Shown here: positions 45,835-57,620 of the stretch, piece after piece
How positions within the stretch are numbered: the first letter of the stretch is position 1
How the letters are laid out: every line of letters begins with the position of its first letter
NCBI GenBank assembly: GCA_001566295.1
Contig: KQ964252.1
Span: 248,001 to 312,000 of the forward strand
DNA from: Microdochium bolleyi
Lineage: Eukaryota > Ascomycota > Sordariomycetes > Xylariales > Microdochiaceae
DNA length: 64,000 nt
Direction: 5' to 3'
Notes under the pieces: model-generated
The model's database searches: none
What the model saw: only the letters and a program-made list of their open reading frames with translations
Told to the model about the DNA's origin: nothing
Program-made: the position numbers and the translations under genes

Positions 45835-48687
45835 GCAATAACACGCAAGCGGACACATCAGGCAACCTCTTCTTGCCGCAGACGAGCAGAGTGGTCCGAG
45901 AGCTAGCGTCAGGGGGCCTCCAGAGTCAGTGTACGGAGAGACTAATGCATGTTACATAGACCAGCGAATCCTTTAGTAAGCCTCAGAAAGTACACAAAAA
46001 TTTGATCTATTCATGGGTGCAGTACTGTCTTCGTCGTGCTTCAGTTGATGCAATTGTTCACGAAAACGTCCGCCCACTACAGCGCAGTCGAGCGGCTTCT
46101 CGCGAGGGCGCAGCTGGGTCTGTTACCTGTGGCCAGTCGAGTCAGGTCGCCACAAGCCTCGACCTTTGGCTTTCATATGCTTGAGGAGGGACAGTCGTGA
46201 GTGATGATACGGAGCGTCGGTTGCCGGCAAGCGGGACTGGCGGCAAATGTGCCTCGTGTCTCACACGGGCGCGGCTTTTCTGTGTTCCGTCGTAGCTCGC
46301 GAGACATTGCCACAGCCGGGAAGTTGAACCTTGCGTGCGCATGTGATTTGAATGCGGTCGTTCCCTTGGGAAGCGCGCACCGGGATTCGATCGAGGAGAA
46401 GACAGCAGAAATCAACCATGTGCTGCTGATCGTGCACAATTGAGGTTTATCGATAAAAGCAAGTTGTGCTCTTGATTGTTGTCGAGTAATGCACGAGATG
46501 GGAAGATCGTCTCGTGGTCCCTTCGTCAATTCCATTGTCTCTCCACAGGAGCTCTCCACCATGCACGACTTGGTGCGGCATGCATGCTCGGATCTCTTCA
46601 CGAGGAGGACAGGTGGTTTGAGCTTTCCATCTGATCAACGCGGAATCGCTGCTTGCTGTACTCGCCATGTTCTCCTCTCCGTGTCCACGAACAGTCAGGT
46701 TGGAGCTACGAAGCTCGGGCACTCACAGGCGCCAGCGTCTCATCACTCTCACTCAAATTTGTCCGACACTTACTACGCGGCCACGCCGCCGCAGGCAGTA
46801 CCCGTGAGCAGAACGCCAGCCCCGATGCGGGAACTTGGCTATATCCCCGAGAGACATGAACGTTTTGGGAGGCGTAGAGGCGTAGTGACGGGCTTGACTG
46901 GTGGTAGTGGTGGTGATGGTCGAGGCGGCCTGGGCGCGGTTAGAAAGGGAGAGGCGGGCCAGAAGCGGCTGGCCTCAGATTTAGAGTTGCAGGTCAGACG
47001 GCGAGGGGCGGCGGCGGCGGCGAGAGGGAGGGCGAAGAGAGTTTTTATGATCTAGTGGCCCCGGTGGGAGAGGGAGCACGGAAGGTCGATGATGGAGGCG
47101 TCAGGCGAGACATTGGGCGCAGGACCCTTTGCGGACGGACAGCAGCCACTGTCGTAACTGTCTCGCAAGAAGAGGAAGAGGAATCGTCAACGTGAAGCGC
47201 CTGTTCGCGATGGATCAAGAGTCGCGGCAAACTATTCACATTGAGGACAGGAGGAAGCTGCAGCTGCTGCTGTGGAGGATTGGATGGCGGCAGAAGAATT
47301 GACAGCAAGCACGCTTTAGCCTCGACTTGCTCACGATGCTGGGTAACCAGACTTGCAGCAGCAGCTCAAAACCACCCAAGCATGTGGTCACGCGAGCTGA
47401 TGCGGGACTAGCTCTCCGCTCAGCAGCCGTGAGCCTGACAGCGCCGATCAGGAGAGCCGCTTCAGGCAGTCCATGCCCTGCGCTAGAGCCCCGGAGCGGC
47501 GCGGGCATGCGATGTCATGTTAGCGGCATCTGGGCCGCAACTCTGCCAAGTGCTCGGCATCACCAGGCACGCTGGGTAGGGTCACAACTCGCGGTCTCGA
47601 CTTTCTCCTCTGGCGAACGAGAGATCGAAGAACATCTTGGCCCCGGAGCGATGTGGCCAAGCCATAATTAGGGGAAGCAAATCTGCCGCGTCATGTCTGG
47701 CCCTCCGGGGCGGCCTGGGCGGGTCGGCAGAGGAGAGGGAAGTGAGACAACGAGGCTTGCCGAGTACGTAGTTCCCCGTCCCGTTCGAGTCAAGCGAATG
47801 AGGCGGCTCTTAAGTGTACGTGCAGCCTGAGACATAAAACCTCCCCGTCCCTCCCATCCCCTCGGTTTCGGCCAGAGAGGCACCGCCACTACAGCCATTG
47901 GCTGGCCTGCCGACGCGGCTTCTGGTGGTTTGTACTTAAGTCTCTGAGGTTGATGACCAGAGTCCCTTTGATGGTGGACGGCATGCACCGAAGGTAAAGC
48001 GAACATGACTAGCGCCGCCAAGCCCCCTGAACTTACTCTGTTCTTGAGTGAGGCAAAGTAGTTTTCCGCTCGGCGGAAGAAGGGTCGCTGGAGTTGCCCA
48101 TGGCGTCATCTGGGATTCAGGTCAGACTGCCTTTTCGACGACGGGGGTACAGGATTCACCCTCGAGGTCCGAACTACACAGGAACTGGCTGTGTTGTCAT
48201 GTCACAATGTGTGCACAATGTGTGAGGGAGGGCGGGAAGCGTGAATTGTACAGAGTGAAATTGTGGACGTAGACGTCGAGTGTCATCACTGAGCTGCAGG
48301 AGCGTAGTCTGGACATGATGACTGAACTTGACTGGTCGACAACTGCCACTTTAAGCATGACTCTTAGTCGCGGACGGAAGCACGGTTCCGAACCAGCTCC
48401 GCCATGCCAATGCTTCTTTCCATTAGTGCTCCGGTTGCTCGAGTGCGCCCGCACGACAGCCACCGACGACAGGCCTGCGGAGGCTCCCCAGATTTTTGAA
48501 TTCACCAGCATCACATCTAGAGCCGCCCACGGCAACATCGACACTAACAAGAAATGCGGTGGGTGCTTGACTTTCCGCATCGGTCTGGCCAAGGGGCCCA
48601 GGGCCTCTATCGGCAGTTCTGATCTTCACCTGAAGTGGCACAAAGGGCGATCATCGAGCCCACCTCTTGCCTACTGACTTACACGTT
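45835..48687. other. intergenic
   Basis: About 2.9 kb. Open frames at 46.5-47.05 kb (plus) and 46.2-46.6 kb (minus) show no recognisable domain, and the end of the former is a repetitive GGC/Gly-Arg stretch. No gene was supported. Confidence 0.35.
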
Positions 48688-48697
48688 GATATAAAAG
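48688..48697 (+). promoter_or_regulatory. TATA-like box of the M43 protease gene
   Basis: The sequence GATATAAAAG lies about 160 nt upstream of the chosen ATG at 48853. Confidence 0.4.
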
Positions 48698-48852
48698 TTG
48701 ATGCCCAGGGGGAAACCCGCCAAGACCCGAGTTTCTTTGTTCCTCACAAGCAATTCCTATTTCCCCATTCTGTTGTTTCTGTCTCCGAGGTCCAATATCT
48801 TGGACGGCTCCTTTCCCCCGAGCCTGCAGTCCCCCCCCGTCAGCCAGTCAGG

Positions 48853-50079
48853 ATGATGTACTCCACCACCCTCCTCGTCGCCGCCCTGGCGCTCTCGCCG
48901 GCAGCTCTCGCGGCCCCGCGAGCAAGCCGCTTCGGCTGCGGCACCGAGGTTCCGGACTCCTTCCTCGCCGCGTCCCGCCGTATTTCCGCCGAGGAGACCC
49001 TCATGAGGTCGAACCCATCGTCGTCCGCTAGCGGAAATAACACGATACAGGTCGGCGTCTACTTCCACGTCATCGCCGAGGACACCTCCGTGGCCGGCGG
49101 TTACATCCCGGCGCCTCGGCTCACGCAGCAGCTCAGCGTGCTCAACAAGGCGTACAACCCGCACGGCATCAACTTCACCCTCGCCGCCAACGCGACTTAC
49201 ACGGTCAACAAGAACTGGGCGCGCGACCGGGACACGAACTCGATGAAGCGCAAGCTGCGCAAGGGCGGATACGGCGATCTTAACATCTACTTCCAGACCG
49301 CGCTCGGCGGGGGTTCCGGGACCGGGTCCGGCGGCGGCGGCGGCGCGCTGGGATACTGCTGGCTGCCCGCGGGACCCCCCAAGGCCGGGTCCAGCACCTT
49401 CCTCCAGGACGGCTGCACGATCCTGCACTCTACAGTCCCGGGGGGAAGCTCGCAGGGCTTCAACCTCGGCCACACTGCGACGCACGAGGTCGGACACTGG
49501 TTCGGCCTGCTGCACACGTTCCAGGGCGACTCGTGCGACTCCAAGAAGAACGGCGGCGGCGACTTTGTGGCCGACACCCCCGTCCAGAGCACCGCGACCA
49601 ACGGCTGCCCCGTCGGCAAGGATTCCTGCCCGGGTCTGCCGGGGCTGGACTCCATCCACAACTTCATGGACTACAGCATGGACTCGTGCTACGAGGCCTT
49701 CTCACCGGGCCAGGCGACCCGGATGAGGAGCATGTGGGACAAGTACCGCGCTGGAGCCGCGCGGGGGAGCAACAGCAGTAGCAGCAGCTTCAGCACCACC
49801 AGCGACAGCGACAGCAGTGGCGAGGTTGCCGGTGCCGGCGCCGACTCTTCGTCCGGAGGGCAGGAGGTTGTTGTGCCGTCGCCAGCAGCGGGCGTCACTC
49901 ACGGGCAGCAGCAGGGAGGGACCACCCCCGGCAGCAGCGGCGTCGTCACTCCGGGGCAGCAGCCGCAGGCAGGAACTACTCCCGGCGGCAGCAGCGGCTC
50001 CAACTTGAACAACATGCTCACCGTCATCTTCGGCGCACTGAAGATGGGCAGCAAGAAGGGTGCCAGTGGCGCTGTCTGA
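48853..50079 (+). CDS. secreted M43-family metalloprotease (pappalysin/cytophagalysin type)
   Basis: This single-exon gene encodes 408 aa. The ATG at 48853 begins a signal peptide ([20 protein letters not shown]); an in-frame upstream extension is ignored. The zinc site [11 protein letters not shown] (His211, Glu212, His215, His221) is the extended metzincin motif, and the Met-turn is [10 protein letters not shown] (Met272). Upstream, the beta-sheet strand [21 protein letters not shown] and [11 protein letters not shown] match the M43B fold. Paired cysteines (GYCWL, DGCTI, DSCDS, NGCPV, DSCPG, DSCYE) suggest disulfides. Residues about 300-408 form a long Ser/Gly/Gln/Thr low-complexity tail with repeats of TPGSSG/TPGQQ type, and a Gly-rich loop lies at about 153-165. 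It is expected to be an extracellular endopeptidase. Confidence 0.92.
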
Positions 50080-50543
50080 GAGCTTCCCCTGGGCAACACC
50101 ACCACCCGATGCCCGACTTGCGGAGCTATCCGATTCATGGCTGATTTCGTTGCAGCATACACAAGCAACTCCCCGTTTTGGTTGTCTGGGTTCTATTTCT
50201 GGGTTGTATCCATGGTGCCTCACCTCCTTTCTCTCAATCTTTCTCGCTCTATTATCGCGAACGGTTCACGATTTTGCATAGCACTTTTGACGCACATACG
50301 CATACCTTCTTGTTATATAGACTCTACTTCTCCGCGAATAGCATTCCGTTTTCCGCAACACTAGCATGAGTGACGCCGTCAAGTCGGAGATACAAAGCGT
50401 CGCAAGGCATGTGCTTGAAAAGTGCTGATCACTGGGGGGCACAGCACCCGACGACGTTCGCTGCCGCTCGTCGACACATTGTGCACGTGCTTGGGCGATG
50501 ACCGGACTCCATGACGTCGAAGAACACCCTTTCCGTCCGCGTG

Positions 50544-50545
<2 letters not shown>
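50080..50545. other. intergenic
   Basis: This region is downstream of the protease gene and upstream of the poly-G/N tract. No feature was recognised. Confidence 0.35.
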
Positions 50546-50577
<32 letters not shown>

Positions 50578-50587
50578 NNNNNNNNNN

Positions 50588-50621
<34 letters not shown>
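50546..50621. repeat. poly-G tract interrupted by an assembly gap
   Basis: Thirty-two Gs (50546-50577), ten Ns (50578-50587) and thirty-four Gs (50588-50621). The Ns are an assembly gap of unknown true size. A G homopolymer on both sides suggests a long G/C tract or a sequencing artefact that stopped both reads. Any frame crossing it is meaningless. Confidence 0.95.
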
Positions 50622-50622
<1 letters not shown>

Positions 50623-51734
50623 GGGTGTTTCCCATGTCTCATCTGCACCTCCCAGGAAATGTCTCTCATCTCGGTAGTGGAGTGCATTACTTTTGTACAC
50701 TCTCTGCGGCGCCTGCCGGGAGCTGCGCGCACAGTCTAGACCCTCTGGAGAAGTTTACAAGCCAATATCGTCATGAGATACCGGATAGAGAGGCGGTCAC
50801 CTGCTGTGTATGTGTGTAACTTCCCGGAGCTGTCGTGCGCGGACACTCGCCTGCCGTATGAAGCAGAGTGCATCGTGATGCGGGCCGCCGGGACCCGCGG
50901 CGGCGGATGTTGCCCGTTCCGGAATGGCAAGGCCGGTCCACGCGTCAAAGGTTCAGTTCACACTTCCAAGCGTAGCATCCCGCTTCGCGAGTCATGCTTG
51001 TAGCCAAAAGAAAGAAGGAAAACCACAAAACCTGGTAATGTACGAAAATGGCTGCAGTAATTAACTACCCGCACCATCTCTCGTGCGGATGGCGAGGGAT
51101 CCCGCCACCGAGCACTCTCGGTCGCATACACGGTTGCCAGAAAATCTCCGGATGCGCTTTTCGAACGAAGCATGTTGGTATTGTGCTATAGATACTGACC
51201 ACGAAGGCTCACCAGTAAATCTACCCCTACTTTCTCCTTCACTTCCCTCCGCTTATTGCCATGGCTATGTATTGCGCCAGGACAAAGGCCTACGTCCCCC
51301 AAGATGATCTAAGAACCCCCCAAAGTTGTCACGACAGAAGTGGCAGCACCGGAAGCAAATAGCAGACACAAAGTAAATGACCGTAAGGAAAAGGGGTATG
51401 AAGGTCTGTTCGTGCTTTTGACATAGGGAAATTGAAGGTGGTGGTGCCGCATCGGGTGTTGCCCAGTGGGGATGATGGTCGGCATGTACTCGTACAACGG
51501 CAGCGAACTGCCCCATTAAGAGGTCGAAAGGAAAATAGCCAAAAGTCCTCCTCGTCGCGCTCGTCTCCCCATAAATGTCGTATTCAAATCATAACGTGTG
51601 TGATCCGTTGTCGCTGATGTCGGACCTTATTTCAGCAGGGTGGAACTTCAGTCCCGAGGACGAAAGCCACGTCACTCGAGAGGGACTGATAGTACAGATG
51701 GCGCGTTCGCAATCGGGACGAGTTCCCACCATCC
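50622..51734. other. intergenic
   Basis: About 1.1 kb lies between the gap and the stop of the ankyrin gene. No gene was recognised. Confidence 0.35.
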
Positions 51735-54491
51735 TCATTTCTGACCGCCGGCGAGGATGATCTCCAGGCCTTCGTCCCAGCCGCGGGACTCGGCGAGCTC
51801 CGCAATGGTCTGCCCGGAATCGTCCTGGACAGAGAGGTCGATGCCGCAGCGGTCGACCAGCAGCTGCAAGACCTTGGCATCGCCGTTCTCAATGGCCTGG
51901 ATGAAGCCGCTGTGTCCGCGGTAAATCTTGTTGGGGTCCGCGCCCTTGGCAAGGAGCATCTCGAGGATATCGTAGTCTTCACCCTGGTAGCGGCGCAGAG
52001 ACTTGACGATGGGCAGATGCTCACCAGGAGCGTTGACATCCGCACCGGCCTCGTCAATCAGGTATCTGACCATTTCTTTCTGTCGGTCGCGGATGGCCGA
52101 GGTAAGCGGGCTGAAGACACCGCCATTACGGTCCTCAACACTGACGCCGGCGGCCAGCAAGAGCTTCAATGACTCAAGCTGATCAGCAACGACAGCTTTC
52201 TCCATGACACCCTTGTATGCGCGGGGTTCTTTGAGGTATGGAAGAATCTGCTTGAGGATCTCAGGCTCGTGGACAGCTAGGAACACAGGCCAGTCCTCGC
52301 CGCGGATGTTGGGATCGGCGCCGCCCTCGAGGAGGACCTGGACGAAGTCCTTGCGCTTCTCGCGGATGGATGTGGTGAGTGGCGTGCAGTTCGTCTTGGG
52401 TGTTCTGTCGTTGGGCGAGACACCAGCCTTGAGGAGCCACTTCAGAGCTTCCATGTTGTTGCTCTGCACAGCAGTCTCAATGATGCCCTTGGGAGATCGC
52501 AGGTCGGCACCCGCGTCAACGAGGGGCTGCATATACTGTGGCCTGAAGTGTGTGACACACTTGAAGGCAGGGTACTCCGACGCGGGGACGTTCGGGTCAG
52601 CACCCTTGGCTAGCAAGAGATTGAAGATGTCGGGGCGGTCATCACGGATCGACGTGCAGAGTGGGGTGTACACGCCATCCTTTTTCGCGTTGGGGTCGAC
52701 ACCGGCCTCGAGGAGGACGCGGATCGACTCGAGGTTGTTGGTGGAAGCGGCTTGCTCCATGATTCCCGGAGCCTTCTTGTAGTCTGCGCCTCTCGCCAAG
52801 AGGACCTTGAGGCAGGCCGTCTGGTGGATTGCAGGCCACAGCATGTGCTTGGGCCCAGGGAGATTAGGATTCGCACCATGGTCGAGGAGGCTCGTGACGA
52901 TATCGACACGCCCGAGATTAATGGCCTCGAAGAGCGGGGACTTGCCCTCGCGGTTCTTGCCGTTCGCGTCGGCATCGTAATCGAGGAGAAGGTCGATGAC
53001 TCTCTGTGTACATTTGCGAGAGATTGACTTGATCAGTATTGTTTCTCCCGTGGAGAGCTTGTGGTTGGCGTCGCCGCCGTACATCAGAAGTAGTCGGGCG
53101 AATTGGAACTTGTTCTCCATGGCCGCAACAGCGAGGGGGGTCTCAGGTTCCAGACCAGCAGCCAGGTTAGGATCAGCGCCATATTTGAGCAGTAGAGCGG
53201 CACCGTCGAGGAAAGAGTGCTCGACCGCAAGCAGCAAAGGTGTCACGCCCCGGATGTCTACGCTGTTGGCGTCGCCGCCGAACATGAGGAGCTGGCGGGC
53301 CGTCTCTAGGTCGTGGTGCAAAATAGCCTCGTTGAGAACATTGCACTCGAGGCCTGTGTCTGGAGAGACGCCACGATCGAGCAGCTGCTCCACGACAGAC
53401 GCATTCCTGGCCTGGACGGCAGAGATGAGAGCTGCTTTGAACGATGGTGTCTGGTTTATAGAAGTTGTCCGAGGGGCCCACCGGGGCATAGAGGAAGGGT
53501 CGGCCTTAAGTCTGACAACCTTGATTGGGCCGTGAGAATCGGACAGGTCAATGTCACTGAAGACAGTATCGTCCGTCAAGCCATTGGACGACTCCTCACT
53601 CGATGAGAATAGGGTGTCGCGAGGCTCGTGCGGCATCTGACGTTCACCATGGGATGACACTGTTTGGCCAGACATGGAGGCGTGGCGCCGGATGCGCTGC
53701 GAACGAACCGTGTGGTCGTCTCTGCCGGTGTAGGCAGATGGCGGCGAGATGTGGCTGGCATTGGAGCTGAATGCCGGGCTCAGGAGCGATGGTTGGTCTC
53801 TGCCATGGTCAGAGGTTTTATCGGTTATGGAGAGCTTGTCGAGGGCGAGGACGGAAGGCAGCGGCGGCAATTTCTCGAAGCTGGACTGGTGGGCGAGCGT
53901 TTGCCCGGCTTGGTGCGCTTCGAGCGACTTGACTTTGTTGATGCCGGCGACGGAGCGGCCTTGGGCTAGCCGGTCGAGTGCGGCAGAGAGGCCGGTGTAT
54001 CCGATGCCCACAGACTCGTCGACACGCGCGTCCCCCAGCGACCACTGGAACATGAGAGCACTCATCTTGAGCGCATCGCGGGTCGCACCGAGAGCGGCGC
54101 TCATTTTGCCGACATCGTCCTCGGCAAACATCTTGCGCCAACCCCGCTGGATCTTCCCCATGGTGCCGCGCTTGTCGTACTCGAGGAACTTGGAGATCAT
54201 GTGGTCGAGGGCGAGGAAGTCGGAGTTTGTCTGCTTGAACTTCTTGTCCAGCTCGACAATGACGTCGTGGGGGAAATGCTGCCCCGTCCTCTTGCACTCG
54301 CCGAGTCCGGCCTCGATGGACCACATGATTTTGCAAAGCTCGAGGAAGTCATGGGCAAGCTGTTCGAGACCCTGTGGTTGATGCCTTGTCGTGCCCAGGA
54401 ACTCGAGCATGTGAATGGAAATCTTGTTGCCGAGGACTGTGGACTTGTGGCACAGGCTCAGGGCCGTCTCGAAAGCCCGTGAGTTCGTCAT
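51735..54491 (-). CDS. ankyrin-repeat protein with N-terminal helical domain
   Basis: This single-exon gene encodes 918 aa from the ATG at 54491 (MTNSRAFETALSLCHKSTVL). Residues 1-190 are helical and resemble the N-terminal domain found before repeats in many fungal signalling or incompatibility-type proteins. A Ser-rich linker (200-340) follows. From about residue 348 ankyrin repeats run to the C-terminus, with clear consensus blocks such as LLLKYGADPNLA, LLLDYDADANGK, LLDHGANPNLP and LLAKGADPNVP. Residues about 576-858 form three copies of a unit of about 93 residues beginning GIMEQA, GIIETA and GVMEKA (see findings). No signal peptide or membrane segment is present. Probably a cytosolic scaffold; the partner is unknown. 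Confidence 0.9.
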   Translation of the reverse strand: MTNSRAFETALSLCHKSTVLGNKISIHMLEFLGTTRHQPQGLEQLAHDFLELCKIMWSIEAGLGECKRTGQHFPHDVIVELDKKFKQTNSDFLALDHMISKFLEYDKRGTMGKIQRGWRKMFAEDDVGKMSAALGATRDALKMSALMFQWSLGDARVDESVGIGYTGLSAALDRLAQGRSVAGINKVKSLEAHQAGQTLAHQSSFEKLPPLPSVLALDKLSITDKTSDHGRDQPSLLSPAFSSNASHISPPSAYTGRDDHTVRSQRIRRHASMSGQTVSSHGERQMPHEPRDTLFSSSEESSNGLTDDTVFSDIDLSDSHGPIKVVRLKADPSSMPRWAPRTTSINQTPSFKAALISAVQARNASVVEQLLDRGVSPDTGLECNVLNEAILHHDLETARQLLMFGGDANSVDIRGVTPLLLAVEHSFLDGAALLLKYGADPNLAAGLEPETPLAVAAMENKFQFARLLLMYGGDANHKLSTGETILIKSISRKCTQRVIDLLLDYDADANGKNREGKSPLFEAINLGRVDIVTSLLDHGANPNLPGPKHMLWPAIHQTACLKVLLARGADYKKAPGIMEQAASTNNLESIRVLLEAGVDPNAKKDGVYTPLCTSIRDDRPDIFNLLLAKGADPNVPASEYPAFKCVTHFRPQYMQPLVDAGADLRSPKGIIETAVQSNNMEALKWLLKAGVSPNDRTPKTNCTPLTTSIREKRKDFVQVLLEGGADPNIRGEDWPVFLAVHEPEILKQILPYLKEPRAYKGVMEKAVVADQLESLKLLLAAGVSVEDRNGGVFSPLTSAIRDRQKEMVRYLIDEAGADVNAPGEHLPIVKSLRRYQGEDYDILEMLLAKGADPNKIYRGHSGFIQAIENGDAKVLQLLVDRCGIDLSVQDDSGQTIAELAESRGWDEGLEIILAGGQK
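51927..52766 (-). repeat. three tandem units of about 93 codons within the ankyrin gene
   Basis: Unit 1 is at 52766-52488, unit 2 at 52487-52212 and unit 3 at 52211-51927. Each begins G-[IV]-[IM]-E-x-A, has LLxAGV, then TPL/SPL...SIR/AIRD, LL..GADPN/GADVN, and a third degenerate ankyrin. At protein level they are clearly related. At DNA level they have diverged, so the duplication is old. Confidence 0.75.
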
Positions 54492-57400
54492 GACGGCGAC
54501 GGTGTGAGGCACTCTTGGAGAGGCTCAAGAGTGAATGTACTGGCAGGATAGGGTGCTTACAAGAAGCGATGCCGTGTTGGACTGGAGCAGCACGAGCGCA
54601 GAACGGCGGTAACACGCGACGCTGGCGATGGAGACGGGCGGCTCGAGACTTTATATGGCTCCAAGGCGGACGGAATGGACTTGGGCCTCGCCCGTGCCTG
54701 CATCTTCTTTTTTCCCCCAGAGACAGCAGGGCGTGGTCTGCGAGCAACCAGAACCAGAACCACCATGTCTTGTGCCACACACGCCCCCAACGAGCTCAGC
54801 TCGTTACGGCAAGTGGAGATGGCCGAGAAGCAAGCGCCGGGCAAGACAGGGCCAATGGCCGCGAGGCATCGGCGAGCTGCGTCAAACGCACATGGTGCAA
54901 GGGCTGGGAGCAGGCGAGGCAGGATGTCTGGACTGCAGGCTAGTTCCGACGAGGCGGCATCGCCGTGCTAGCCCCTGCAATAGCTCCAAAGCCAGGGGCC
55001 CATGCCGCCAAGGCGTCCTCGGGGCGTCGATCGCTGCTGGGGTGGCGTGCCTGAGTCGGAAGCCTGATGCTTGGGAGGAGCCCAGGGATCTGTGATGCGG
55101 AGTCGCACAGACAGGAACAGGCACGATGGCAGTCGCCGCTCAGACTGACCACCACCACCGGGCGAGAAGCAAGACGCGGGCCAAACGCTGACACAACAAC
55201 ATATGCAGGGCCGAACCTTGGTTGCCTATCAGCGCGCACGGGAGGATTCACGAGTGGAGAACCACGGCTGGAGACAGACTGAGCACTGGCGGTGCTCGAG
55301 GTCAAAGGTATCGCGGTGTCGCCGGGGCGGCTGGGCGCTCGGAGCGGGCCAAAAGGCCGCCGGGCCAGGAACTCAACGTCGTGTCTTGGAGGAATAAGGA
55401 AGACACCGGTGCGGAGCAGGGACGGAGACTTGTGTGTCGCTTGAAGTGTTGCCCGAGTTGAGCCAAGCGTCCGAGCTGGGGCAGGTCTAGCCGCGCCAGA
55501 AGCCGACAGGAAGTCAGCGTTGGGGAGGGAGGATCAGCATGTGCGTGTTGAGTCAAGCCCGCCGGCTTGCTGGTGGTGGTGAGGATTGACCTCCCGAGAT
55601 TGACGCGTCGAGGTGGGCGGGGGACGGGGGACGGGGGTGGCTCGCTTTCGGAGTGCAGCTGGGTTGTAGCGACCAGGGCTGGTGGTTAGCCTGCCGACAG
55701 GCGAGTCATGACGGGGCAATGCACTCCAGTCGGCAAAAGCTCACCTTGAGGCACCCAGCACCTGCACCCTCCACCACCACAACCATCAGACTTGAGCTCC
55801 CAGAAAGGCCACCCGTTCGCGCGCACGACCTGCGTAGTACAAGGCAGGCACTAGCCGCTGTCTCGGACGCTCTCGACCATACGGCAGCGTCTTCCCGCAA
55901 GGCGCAGTCCGAGCACACGGCCTATCGACGACTGTGCCGCGGCCCCTCCAGCCCCCGATGTTCTCGACCGCCCCTCGCACCCTCGCGCCCCTCGTCCTCC
56001 AGCCCAAGTCCCCCTCTGGTATTCTCCGTACAAGCCCCATCTGATCTGCTTCCACGTGGTATGTAGCAGCCACTTGAGCAAGGGTGCCGTCCGTGGCTGA
56101 TCTCCGCCGGATGGCCGGAAAGCACAGCCTGCCCAAGACTGTATTCCGTATTCCAGGCCCATGCCACCTCTCCAGATCTCCGGGCCAGCCTGGCTGTATC
56201 GAGCGACGACGGAGTTCTCAATACTTAAGGTAGGTGAGCGCGGACACTCCTCCCAGGAATTGTCCGACATCTCACACCTGAGGATCACGAGCTCCAAGCG
56301 CACAACCTAGTCACATCCTACTGTCGATAGGCTGGGGCGCCACCCGGTGGAGATATCCATCCCATACGGCTCACATGTGTTCCCCGGCTTCCAGCCTCTG
56401 CCGAACTTGTACCCAGGCACTCTGACGGAGCATCCATGGCCCAGGCACCAGGATCTGTTCGTGGGACTGCATCCTAGGACGACCGTGCCCACCAACGAAG
56501 ATGCTGGAAATTGCATCACTCATGGTAGATTACGCACCTTCAGTCATCAAGTCGAGTTCCAAGATTGCCCAGCGCCTCAGGACAGCCTTGCCATCACATC
56601 GCACGCCCAATTCCGCAGGCAATATCGTCTTCAAGTTAAGGACACTCACACCGCCCCAGGCCCTGGTTCTACCTCCAAGCACATCCGCACATGGTAAAAA
56701 CACCCAACACCCGCTGGCAGCACTCGTATTCTTGTCCATCCAACTCACCACGGCCCCTTCTATGCATAACACACCCGTCTACTTCGTATTTCTCCGGGTG
56801 TTACAAAAGACCTGGCATGGAACATGTGCCTGGTCGGTGGATTTCAAGCTGAATGGGAAAGAAATTGCAGCGCCGAACCTTGCCCATATGAGATAGAGTT
56901 TGCGCCAACTGGCTAGGGCCGGGCTAAAGAACCACTCGTTCAGCAAGCCACATCGTTGCCGCTCTACCGGAACCCCCCTCGGGATCTCCCCATGTTCTAG
57001 CCAGGTACAGCGGTCTCTGTTGAATCTTAGTCTTGCGCTGCTGCCATGGGATAGGGGTACATTCCATGCACGAAAAGTCTACATCTGCTGAAACGACAAG
57101 CTTCAAATCCCACCAGCCAGACAGGAAAAGGCCTGTCTATTGCATCGCACCCCGAACCCACCGCTCGGCTGAGTCGCTAGGGTGTCTCTATTCCTGCAGC
57201 TGCGCCAAATCACCCGGCTCTAGCGGATCGTTGTCCGCGTCTCTGTCAAGCAATGCTGCTACCATCTCGCCGCGTGTCCAGCTTTCTGGAGCCTACGCTC
57301 ACCGGAGAGTGGCTGACGAGTCATGAGTGTGTTTGTCGCACGCCGCTCGCGCATGGCAAGGGTGCTGCGCTCGCGGTGTTCTGCTGCGATTCCCGCTCAG

Positions 57401-57620
57401 ATGAAGTCCATTGGACGGAACCACTTCCTAGGTCAGCCAGTACTGTGACAGCGAACAGCATCGCGATATTCAAAGTCTCATGACGCGTCTTAATCCAGAC
57501 GGATCCATGTCTCAGATCTCACTCCCAATAAACGCAGCTTGTACCAAGCAACGGGCGACACAAGCCACGCTCTTGTGCTTGCTATAAGCCCGGCCATGCG
57601 TAGCACACGAACCCGTGTGG
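54492..57620. other. intergenic
   Basis: About 3.1 kb upstream of the ankyrin gene. Short open frames occur on all strands. None carries a recognisable domain. Confidence 0.35.

Noticed and set aside
46489..47055. 188-codon plus-strand frame with a Gly/Arg-rich end
   Set aside because: No domain or splice support was found, and the C-terminal half derives from GGC/GGT simple repeats.
48757..49659. 300-codon minus-strand frame opposite the M43 protease
   Set aside because: It is a shadow; the protease strand has the zinc motif, Met-turn and signal peptide.
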